From Plutella xylostella (Eukaryota; Arthropoda; Insecta; Lepidoptera; Plutellidae), in NCBI RefSeq assembly GCF_932276165.1, contig NC_063992.1:7264001-7328000 (forward strand): DNA of 64,000 nt. The letters are read 5' to 3'. Below, piece after piece: positions 1-9,485 of the stretch; positions within the stretch are counted from its first letter, which is position 1; each line of letters begins with the position of its first letter. Position numbers and translations under genes: made by a program. Under the pieces are notes generated by a model. That model was given only the letters and a program-made list of their open reading frames with translations. It had not been told where the DNA came from and ran no database searches.

Positions 1-2689
1 TTGGGAGCCCTACGGTTACGAGGGCGCTGGGGGCAGCCGCCATATGAGGCTGTGTGTCCCAGCGTCCCACACAGAACACAACCAGGGGCCTCCGTACACT
101 CCTTGGGATCTTTTGGGCGCGGGCAGTCGTGGGTGTGATGGACCGACGCTACGGCACAGGAGGTTTACACTATATAATGTTTTATACAACGAGATAGAGT
201 CGTGGCTCGCTCAGCAACGCTCTGAAATTTATTTTTTCCTTATATAGAGTGATCCCCTGAGCAAGCAAAGCTTGCGTAGTATAGAAAACCCTGAGGCGTG
301 CGGCGTGTGAGGAACACGGCTTATGATTCTGAAAAATATGATGTTATTTTTTATGCGTGCTATCAAACTTGACCTATGATGACCTAAAACACAATTAAAA
401 TTAAATTTAGATTTCGAAACTATATTGTCTTAAATACATCGCTAAAGTCATTGGAAATTATCATAATACCTACCTACGAAAAAGACGAGTAAGCATGTAG
501 AGTTATAAATGTTATTTGTTTATTATTTTCAATCTAAAGTTATTCCAAGGTTCGCCTTTGGCCTCTGTGAGACTTAATTTTTAATTATACGTTGGTACTT
601 GGCGATTAATAAAATAATAAAAAATGTTTGACCTACCTAAATACAATAACTCATGTAAATGCAAATGAAACGGGAGTATGACGTAGGCCCATAAGTATAC
701 GGCGCGGCGTTCTACTATTTACCAAACTTTAATGAACCTTGGCAGACATCTTCGGTTGTACCTACACATACTTTTCCTCGTTATTTACTATTAATATTTA
801 TAAAGCTTCTAGGTATCTCTAGAGATACGAACACTAGAAATGAATATTGAGATAAACACAAGACCTAACTACCATAATTCATCAGTAGCAGCAGTTAAAA
901 TCTATAGTCCCTATGACCCAAAAGTTAAGACAGCAGATGTAACGTTCAAAGTATAGGTATATGACTAGCGGTCCCCGCACTGTACAAAAGATTACATACA
1001 GGGTAGTAAATCATGAACATTTCACAAATTGATGCTGCCTTCACAAGACATTAACTTTAACGCGCACAGCCGCCAGCGAAACAGTGGGCTGGCCGGAGGA
1101 AACAGTTTGTTTCTTATTCATTTTCATAAATTTTAGGTAATAATACCCAGACAGGGCATTGTTACGTAATGAAATAATTGTTGAAGTTGTGACGAAAAGG
1201 GTTAAAAGTTTTCACCTCCTTACTCAACGCGGTAGGTTAATGTTAATACCTAATGAATGAGTAAGTAACACACTTTTCTTATGTATTAAGATTTATGATA
1301 CGTACTTAACTGTTACGATGTTTTGTATGAAATCAGTACGTACATACTTAGTGGTGTTTATTTGGTACATCGAGATAACAGGTGCATCACCTCCAGTGAT
1401 AGGTATATTATGGCACCAGCAGCGGCGGTGATCGTCAACGCAAACTGCGACGTCACTCATCATTAACCTTTCACTCGGAGCTTCTTTAGAAGTGTTTCTA
1501 TCAGTCAAATGATCTATTTAGAAGGGGCTATGTGAATATAAAATCATGAAACAAACCTATAAGTACCTACATGCAAAATTGCACGTAATGTGTTTATTAG
1601 ATACATACACGGCTCTATCAAATTCGAGTATACTCTTCGAATCCATCGGTAAAAGCGCGGGCAGTCAATACTTCATTGGCTGACTGTACATTACGTACTT
1701 ACTTTTTTGGGCCTATGTACTTAAACGTAAAGTAGTTATTTTATTTTATTGTATCCGGAAAACCCTCAGCTAGTTGGACTACATGTTTCATAATTTCTTG
1801 TAAAGCTGAAGTAATAATTGTAATTAAGTTCTTTATTATATTGATGTCTGCCTGGTTTTCACTCTTCATAGCTTCATTCTGTAAGTGTAAGACAATCGTG
1901 CATGCACTGTTTCCTGCGAATTTAACGCCATGTTCAGATAAGAATAATAGTATGTTTAGGTGACATAGTGTTGTAATGTTGTAATCTGCTCAGTAACGTT
2001 TAGTGTTATAGTTCGGATGAGGTCACATTAGCTGGCATAAGTATGGTTTCATCCTTGGGCGTGGGTTGATGTACATACCTATGTGTAAAGCACCATGCAT
2101 GCACAATATCAGCAATATCTGTATTCATTATTCGGGGGAAAATTTAGTCGTTCGTTATTTAAAAGTTAAGTAGAAAAGAGGCAACCGGAGGCCATTCTAG
2201 TACACGATGCATTTCATATTGTTTTGAGTGACAAGAGATTTATTAGGTACTTATTAGTAATATTAATAAAAACGTTCAGTTTGCATTCACACTGTCCAAG
2301 GCCTTGTTATTTATTAAAACTTTATTACTTATCAATAATAAAACTAGGCAGCAAGAATACTTATAAATGACGGTTAAGTACAAAACTAACGACATTATTA
2401 AATAATTATTTTACATCTTACACATAGGTACCTACATACTAGGTATATTTGTATGAAGATGCCTGGGTAGGTTGCTTGTGTTGGTACATCGTAAACCTTC
2501 ACAATAGTACATACATAATACATGTACTTAGCCTAATGTATGCTGCATAGATCAAACGTACCGAACTAGTAGCCGTCTAGAAGAGTATTTACAAAATAAA
2601 TAATTAAACCAAATATACAAGTATACATACTTATACGGTAAGTATATTAAGTACAGTACGAAGTAGGACTAACGTGATTTCCGGCTGAG
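1..2689. other. AT-rich intergenic DNA, no gene seen
   Basis: The first 300 bases are GC-richer than the rest and hold a 67-codon open frame with no recognisable domain. The remainder is AT-rich with many stop codons in all frames. I see no exon with convincing splice borders and no complete mobile element. Confidence 0.5.
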
Positions 2690-2770
2690 ACAGATACAGT
2701 TTCTTCCTAGTTTGGGGTCGGATGGCTGTGTGTGAGATGTCCCCACATATTATTCAATAACTATATTATA
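2690..2770 (+). repeat. SINE 3'-end fragment
   Basis: The stretch with TTGGGGTCGGATGG followed by GTGTGTGAGATGTCCCCACA matches almost word for word the 3' end of the full tRNA-derived SINE at 36205-36450. It ends in an AT-rich tail of TATTATAT units. Only the 3' part is present, so it is a 5'-truncated copy in the same orientation. Confidence 0.6.
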
Positions 2771-2800
2771 TTATATTACTTATAGACCAATTAATTTCTT

Positions 2801-2842
2801 CATTATCATTGTGCATCATTATCATTGTGCATCATTATCATT
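2801..2842. repeat. 16-bp tandem repeat, about 2.6 copies
   Basis: The unit CATTATCATTGTGCAT is repeated head to tail with no visible mismatch, right after the SINE fragment tail. A minisatellite seed with no evident function. Confidence 0.7.
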
Positions 2843-3294
2843 ACAAATGCAGAAGACAATCTTCTCGTAGCGAAACCGCGGTTTACATACAAAAGAGTTC
2901 AACGCGTTGCCGCGCACTTACAATTTGACACTGGATCAGACTGGATGGTTTTAATTTGTTTAAGTATCAAAGTTAGATAAGATAATATGCTTAAAATTTG
3001 ATCTCAAACTATGATAGCTGTAATTCAGACTAAATTTTGCATATAGGTAGTTAGGTACCATGCAATATCTTAGGTACCTAAGTGAAATGTATAACAAAAG
3101 TTATGTCTTCGCAAATTAAATTACGTAACAATTACAGCATAAAAATTTATTCATTGATTAAAATGGAACCATATTTTTGGAGTAGTAAATATTATAAATA
3201 TACCCACTTATCATGTTTCCGTAAGACCATACGGGTGAGAGGAAAATCATATCATTTTCTGCTGCAACGGTTCGATATTAAGATCAATGAAGGT

Positions 3295-3622
3295 ATTTTT
3301 TTTTTTTTTTTTAAAGATTTTATTATCACTCCACAGACTTTATGTCCGTGCCTTTTTGAGAGATCAATATATTGTGAGAGTTTGGTTGTTTTTTGTCTTC
3401 ATCTTTTAACTACTCACTACTCAATGTGGAAGCTTATAATATATATATTTTATCTTTTATATATATATACCTATATATTATTAATATTTTTTTTTTTTTT
3501 TGCACTCCTGGAGGAAAATCTACACAGACACCTGGGAAGGGGACCCAGGTAGTGTCGGCCTTTAACCGACTAAAAACCCCCAGTTGTGCATTTCTTGTTT
3601 TTTTTTTTTTTTTTTTTTTTTT
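3295..3622 (-). repeat. Three poly-T tracts with a LINE-like 3' end (minus strand)
   Basis: Three long T runs lie at about 3297-3313, 3488-3501 and 3598-3622. Read on the minus strand they are poly-A tracts, downstream of the viral-type helicase ORF on that strand. Between the last two is a GC-richer segment, about 3502-3590, with paired words ACCTGGGAAGG/GACCCAGGT and GGCC/TAACCGAC. It resembles the short structured 3' UTRs of R1-type insect LINEs as I remember them. This suggests the minus-strand unit (ORF, 3' UTR, poly-A) was inserted through an RNA copy. The family assignment is an inference. Confidence 0.35.
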
Positions 3623-3964
3623 CTTTGTTTCACACAGTCACACTTACAATTATAATGGCAACAAACATTTGAAGGGTAGGGCCAGTGTCAGCTGTCTTCA
3701 GAGAACTTAACAGACGCCTGTCAGTGGCCACACACTCCTTTTGTCATCGCTGTTGTTTTGCCTGGTGTTAATGTGTGACAGTGTTCTTAAAACTATCTTA
3801 ATTTTATTGGTTAGTTCTTATACAGATAATATTAATTCATGATATACTATACAATACCTACATATCAAAACTATACAATACATGCTATATACTATACATA
3901 ACAAAACTATAAAATACATGCAATACGGTTTGGCCGTCAATATAAAATTAAAATCAAAATTCTC

Positions 3965-5404
3965 CTATTCCGCTCCATTTTGCGTTGCCAAAAGCCTTGA
4001 TTGCTGGGCAACGACCTCTTTGTCCCGATTTTTTATTGCCATCTTTAGGTTGTACTCGAGGATCCGTTTCTTCGGTGCTGTTATTGCCGTTTTAGCGAGG
4101 TTGCCGATAGCGTCCTCGGTGTCATCCGCATAGTAGGTGCAGGCGGAGGTGTGCCTCGACAGCGCCACTACTGCGTGAGGTATGCTATCGTGCAACTTTA
4201 TTTTATCTTTTGTTTTTATGATGATGACGGATTCGTACGTCAATCCCTGTGCTTCGTGTATGGTTAAGACGCGTGATCCCGTTCCTTCTCCAAACCCTTG
4301 GCTGGTCAGGGTCTCTTTTTCTTCCTGTGTATGCGTCAGGAATAGAGTGTTGGTTTGGGATTTTGGAATTGCTGCGTCTGTAAACCTTTTCAGCTGCAGG
4401 GATTGGATACGCGTTGTGGCTGCGTATATGCCTGAGTATACTTCTCTTAGGGCGTATGCAACATCCATGGGGTTTCTGTATGAGCACAACAGCTCCTGGG
4501 TGATGTTTGCTACCAGTGTTGGGCGACTGTACCTTAGTTCGAATAGGTTCTCTCTGTCTATGTACGGTAGCTGGTTGATGTCTCCGATTAGAGCAATATC
4601 ACTGGCACGGGACAGGCGGGCGGCAATTACGATTGCCCCGAAATGGTTCATCAGGGCCTCGTCAATTATCAGGCGTTGGCATCCGACATGTTCTCTAAAG
4701 CCGTTTACTAGGACTGATGCCATCGTACGTACCCTAGTTCTAACCATGTCCCCGATCCTATGCGCTAGCCTGTTTCGTATATCGACGGCCGCCTCAGTTG
4801 TCGTGGTGATAATGGTGTCTTTGCTCACATCGAAGTTATTTACCACCCAGGTTGTCTTCCCACATCCAGGTACCCCGTTCACCCAAGCGATGGTGGGCAT
4901 CGTCCAGCTATTCCAGGTAGCGTTAATGGTTTCCGCTTTTGCTAGGATTTTGTCCTCTAGCATAATCCTGGTACACTGAGCTACGACCACCATTTGGTTG
5001 TTGTGTGGGAGAGTGAGTTTCGGGATGTTGCGTTCCCAGGGCACGAATCCGCATTCCTCGCTATAAGCCGCCATATACGCTCCAGTCATTTTGCCTCTGA
5101 GGACTTGGCAACTACTGTTATCGTATATGCAGGCTTCGGCCTCCTCGAGTAAAACTTTTAGCCGGCTTTCGTTCTCTTGCCTGTAGGTCTGCATGATCGT
5201 TTTGCAGGACAAGAGATTTACCTGCTTTGTGGCGGTTGTAATTGCCATAAATTCGATGGCGGCATTCTCTAGATGGTCGTTTGAGGTGGTAGCTGTTTTC
5301 AGCTTCGGTGGGACCACCTGGCCCATATCCGCTCGAGTAATTTTCCTCTGGGCAAGCCGTGGCCATATCACCCGGCCTAGCCTCTCTCCTAAATGGGAGC
5401 ACAT
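3965..5404 (-). CDS. Viral-type superfamily 1 RNA helicase, endogenous and intact
   Basis: An uninterrupted, intronless 479-codon ORF encodes an alpha-like (+)RNA-virus helicase (Viral_helicase1 family), the NTP-dependent RNA-unwinding domain of virga/tobamo-like replicases. Motifs occur in order: I GVPGCGKTT (177-185), II LIIDEA (245-250), III GDINQLPYI (274-282), IV-like CSYRNP (307-312), V TIHEAQG (381-387) and VI VALSRHT (413-419). Residues 1-170 have no domain I can name. The ATG at 5402-5404 is the first after an in-frame stop at 5411-5413, so the frame cannot extend further without splicing. No methyltransferase or polymerase domain is encoded nearby, so this is a helicase module only. 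It is GC-richer than its surroundings. Poly-A-like tracts lie downstream. It could be an endogenous viral element, a domesticated gene, or the C-terminal helicase domain reported for some insect R1 LINE ORF2 proteins. Confidence 0.85.
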   Translation of the reverse strand: MCSHLGERLGRVIWPRLAQRKITRADMGQVVPPKLKTATTSNDHLENAAIEFMAITTATKQVNLLSCKTIMQTYRQENESRLKVLLEEAEACIYDNSSCQVLRGKMTGAYMAAYSEECGFVPWERNIPKLTLPHNNQMVVVAQCTRIMLEDKILAKAETINATWNSWTMPTIAWVNGVPGCGKTTWVVNNFDVSKDTIITTTTEAAVDIRNRLAHRIGDMVRTRVRTMASVLVNGFREHVGCQRLIIDEALMNHFGAIVIAARLSRASDIALIGDINQLPYIDRENLFELRYSRPTLVANITQELLCSYRNPMDVAYALREVYSGIYAATTRIQSLQLKRFTDAAIPKSQTNTLFLTHTQEEKETLTSQGFGEGTGSRVLTIHEAQGLTYESVIIIKTKDKIKLHDSIPHAVVALSRHTSACTYYADDTEDAIGNLAKTAITAPKKRILEYNLKMAIKNRDKEVVAQQSRLLATQNGAE

Positions 5405-5415
5405 CGAAGGCTACC

Positions 5416-6033
5416 ATGAAGCGTAAAGCCTACGACGCATTGCCAGTAACCCTAGTGGGAAATCAGCCCTGCAGACTAGTGCGATGGCGTAATAAGACCA
5501 TCGCACTATTCGAGTGGGCCGACGACACCCCGTTCGTTCAGGCATGCTCATGGCTCAGTAAGCTTGGAGAGACAGCGCTAGACAGTAACGTCCCCAGGAT
5601 AATAAGCGTAGACGCAATGGTGATCGAGTATAGGAAAGGCGAAATTGTTGACCAGCTGGGTTGCCTAAAAGCCTCAAAACATCATGAAATAGTGGTGTAC
5701 GAGGACAGAGGCGAAGATCTAAGCTTTCTCAAAGGTCATATACTTGCGAGGGGCATTGACAACTGCCACCAACAAGCCGAATACTTGGTCACCGGATCTG
5801 AACGCCTACAGGAGAGGATGACCGCTGGGGCTGTCGCCGCTTCAGAACAACGGAACATGGAAAGGAGGATGCACAATTTAACATCGCAAGGGCGTGTCCA
5901 AGGGTTCCTCCAGGCTTTTAAAGCAGCTGCCTCAAGCCTTATAGGAAAACCACAGAGGACACCCGAGAGGCGCCAAATCTCCAGAGAACCTAAAACTGGA
6001 AAAAGGCTTGCCCCAATGAAGGTATTATGTTAG
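5416..6033 (+). CDS. Unrecognised 205-aa protein, divergent from the viral-type helicase
   Basis: An uninterrupted, intronless ORF starts at the ATG at 5416 and ends in TAG at 6031-6033. The frame is open upstream to a GTG at 5359, but ATG is the expected eukaryotic start. I do not recognise the family. The N-terminal half looks like a compact alpha/beta fold (VRWRNKTIALFEW, RIISVDAMVIEYRKG). Residues about 130-175 are charged and probably helical (SERLQERM, AASEQRNMERRMHNL). The last 30 residues are basic and Pro/Arg-rich (PQRTPERRQ), without a signal peptide or membrane segment. Its ATG lies 11 bp from the divergent ATG of the helicase ORF, and both ORFs are GC-richer than the flanking DNA. 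They may come from one viral or mobile source or share a bidirectional control region. Function unknown. Confidence 0.55.
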   Translation: MKRKAYDALPVTLVGNQPCRLVRWRNKTIALFEWADDTPFVQACSWLSKLGETALDSNVPRIISVDAMVIEYRKGEIVDQLGCLKASKHHEIVVYEDRGEDLSFLKGHILARGIDNCHQQAEYLVTGSERLQERMTAGAVAASEQRNMERRMHNLTSQGRVQGFLQAFKAAASSLIGKPQRTPERRQISREPKTGKRLAPMKVLC

Positions 6034-7022
6034 GTATATGAAATTAAATCTTAGGTCTCAATTTTCATATAGGTATCGCCTGGGTACATTCCTGTTTACT
6101 TACTTCACTTACTGCACCTTTATAGGTAGGCCGCACCTTTTATTGTGTTCGATGTAAGATATTTTTTAATGTAGTTTTTCTTACGTACCTATAAAAAGAT
6201 GTGAACACTGGAACAGATCTCGGGCATCTCATTTGTAGGTAGATTTGATCACGTTAAAGTAACTAACATACGTAATTAAGGTTATTTGATGCGTTATGTT
6301 GTTTAAATTTATGACGCCGGATCAAGGTTTCTGATAGTAAAATCTAAAATCTGTTATGAAGCAGATATGAAGGATGCCTAATAGCATAGATAGATAGAAT
6401 AAGGAGTTAGTACTGATTATTCTATGCTAATAGGTACAGAACTATATGAGATTTTGATTTTTATTACATTACTTAAGTAGGTATAATACTACTATATTAG
6501 TAAGTAGTAGAGTGGCTAAATATTTAAGGCGAATTATTGACTTCCTCCTCAAGAACATCTTAATATATTTTTTAATCAATACTTCGATCGTGTTGGTCTG
6601 GTTTATAATACCTGAGAAGATCAATTGAAGTTGCAACAGGCCATTATCGCCGCGGACCGCTCGATCATCAGTAATCACTCAGAGGGTCCGACAAATAATG
6701 CGATGGATCGAATCTCTCTAAAATAGTCCTGCCTTGCAACATCCGTGGAATAGGGCTGCTTTTTACGGAACTATTGTATTGTATATGGATCTACCCACTA
6801 AACAAGGCTTTAAATGTTATTTCGTATCTGAAAATAATCTAACGAAACTGTCATATATTTACTTAAGTAGGTACCTGAAATAATGTTAAGTAGGTATATC
6901 GATAAAATTTAGAATTGCTTAGCTATTTAAAAAAAACTTAGACGTTGCCTAGCTAATACACTAACTGACTGCCGAGGTTCAATCCTCGGGTATTCGAATC
7001 AGTTTGACTAGCGCGTAATAGG
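6034..7022. other. AT-rich intergenic DNA
   Basis: Between the unknown ORF and the TIR transposon. I see only AT-rich DNA with frequent stops; no exon, RNA gene or complete repeat element can be supported. Confidence 0.5.
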
Positions 7023-8110
7023 TACCGTGAAATGGGGTGAATGGGGATGGTTTTCAACTTTGAGTGCCAATTTCTAATGAATTTTGTACTAACAACTTTT
7101 AGTTTACCATATTAAAAGTTTAGTCTTGACCTGTATTTTATGAAAATGCATACGAAAATCTTTGATGGTCAGCCAATTTTATGTAAATTTATAAAATATA
7201 TGATGTCCCTATTCATACATGTATAGGGGTTAATCGGGACGGTATTGAGAACAATAGAGAAATATAGTCATGGTTGTCACAACCCCTAAATAATTTTTTT
7301 CAGTAATATGTAGTAAAATGTACACTATACCTCTACATATTTCATTGCTTTCCTAGTTAAAACTTTAAAATCAGTTTTTGTAAAATTAGGTATATATTTT
7401 AAAAAAATACCTGCAAAAAGTACCTAAATGTCCCTAAACATCGAACTAGAAAAAAGTTTTTTTCTACTTGGATGTTCCTAAGTATAAAAATTTATTAACA
7501 CACTATTATGTAATAAAGAAATAATTTTATTGTATAAGTACAGATACTTACTGGCGATATAGGTAAGTGACAACCCTATCAGTCCCTATCCCTATCCGTG
7601 CTTTAGTGTCCCTTTTCATACAACTACGTCCCTAGTTTATGGGACTCTTGTCCCAATTCACCCCACAGTCGTCCCAATGATATCCTGTAGGCGTCTCTAT
7701 TACCCCCATTTTTAGAGAAATTTACCAGGTCTTATTAATTTTCAATTTAAACTAAAATTAATAAATAAAATCGCAGTAACTTATTTAAATTGGATAGAAA
7801 ACATAATTACTTTTCTAATTTAGTACGATTTATCCAATAAAAATAACATTTAACGTCTCTTTTTCCAAAGTTTCTGAGGAACAAAATTTCGACCTTGTGA
7901 ATGGCGAACTTCAGATGTATTTTTTTCTCACTTGTAACCATCTTCACGTCAAAAAAGTGTTACTATCAACAAAAATCAATTTTCTACTTTAAAAATCATA
8001 AAAAATCTGACCATTATCATTTAATTTTATAGTAGATTTTCTGCTTCAATTTCGTTCATCGATAATATCCCTATTGACCCCTGAATTCCTATTCACCCCG
8101 TTTTACGGTA
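7023..8110. mobile_element. 1.09-kb non-autonomous DNA transposon with 20-bp TIRs
   Basis: The left end TACCGTGAAATGGGGTGAAT (7023-7042) is matched in inverted orientation by the right end at 8091-8110, with 18 of 20 positions paired. Sub-terminal words about GGGGTGAAT, GGGAC and GTCCC also recur inside. No transposase frame survives, so this is a MITE-like or deletion derivative. The superfamily is not clear. The ends could fit a TA target duplication, but this is not certain. Confidence 0.7.
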
Positions 8111-8635
8111 TCTGGACAAAATAAATTTATTATTTCACTATCTACGAAGATGTAGTTAAAAAGATTGGTCCCACGAGGCAACCCTAAAGTCTACTTGTTT
8201 AGGTAGTCAGCACAAACGGTGGGCGTCTTGTCAGCTCAATCATGGAATAGATAAATAGTTAAATAGGTATTTAGGTACTTTGGTAGGCTAGGTTAGGACA
8301 ATCGATCTTGCAGCACTAAAAATGACCGACGTAGGTACTATTGTATCGCCAGCCTTTCGGGCGGTTTAGTGAGGGTCCAGAGTGACTGTCGAGGTGCAGA
8401 CAAAGGTCATTAATTTAAGACGTGATATTTTTATTGGTTTCTATACTTCTGCTGTAAATATGGTAATAGATTGATACCTACTTTTTTATTACTTATACAA
8501 AGTAAAATATTAATCTTAGATTACTATCAGTAACATAAAATCGTGACGTGACCTCTTATCCTTGATTGTAACAGTTTCTTTTGATGATGTAAAATGTCCG
8601 TTCTTTATTATCTTAATCCTACTAGTTAATATTAA

Positions 8636-8825
8636 AAAGGCGAAAGTTTGTATGTGTGTATTTTTGTTACTTCACGTCAAAACGGCTGAACCGAATTTAA
8701 TGAGATTTCGTATGGAGTTAGCTGACACCCTGAATTAACACATACCTAGTATTTATCGCTGAATTCACACGGTTAAAAACAGTTTAAGGCGTAGCGAAGC
8801 TCGCTATAAATAACGGGCTAAGGAC
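8636..8825 (+). repeat. Dispersed lepidopteran repeat fragment
   Basis: The run GGCGAAAGTTTGTATGTGTG, then TTCACGTCAAAACGGCTGAA and ACCGAATTTAATGAGATTTC, is a recurring interspersed motif of moth genomes. It is followed by GCGTAGCGAAGCTCGC. I recognise the sequence type but not the exact family (Helitron-like or MITE). No ORF. Confidence 0.4.
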
Positions 8826-9485
8826 AGGAACACCAGAGATTCGTTAGTTACTAAAGGTAGGTAGTTTTACCAGCACACTACTCACCCATTGAAAACTCCA
8901 TACACTAGATAAGTACCTACCGAATTGTTTAGACAAAACATTTTAATGAAAACCTATACCTACTTACCTAGCTAGTAGTAGGTAGCTATGTATATGTGCA
9001 TCTACGCAACTACGCATAAAATACCCCAACCTGCAAGATAATACGAAGTTCGAGAACTGCAACTTGTCTAATAAATCATTCATTTTCATTAGTAATGTAT
9101 AACTTATGCTGTAACATTCTCGCATAAATTGTGAAGGCTAACCGATAACACAGTCTCAACAAAACAATAATTTCGTAAGAACAATACTTAGTTGTTGTTA
9201 AATTTGCATGCTGTGAAACTTTTGGATGAAGTCATTCAGTTATTATAATAATTTGTTAATTAATCAGTTGATGACCCAAAAAATACACCGTCTTCTTCTT
9301 ATACATATATTTATATTCTTTGTAAAAGTTGTAACTCACCTGGCATGCTTGCATTAGGTACATACTCACAAACTATAATACACCTAGGACCTAACTTAAC
9401 CAATCAAATAAAACGCCCAAAAACAACTAAAGCTTTAATTCAATCTGTACACACTATCCTAACACCACAACTCTCACTACCCCCA
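8826..9485. other. AT-rich intergenic DNA
   Basis: Lies 3' of MRPL48. AT-rich with TAGGTAGG/TACCTACC words; no gene seen. The first part of the MRPL48 3' UTR probably falls just left of 9486, where a minus-strand AATTAAAGC at about 9432-9440 could serve as a variant poly-A signal. Confidence 0.4.

Noticed and set aside
4182..4979. 265-codon plus-strand frame over the helicase
   Set aside because: It is the antisense shadow of the helicase ORF; the helicase frame carries all known motifs in order.
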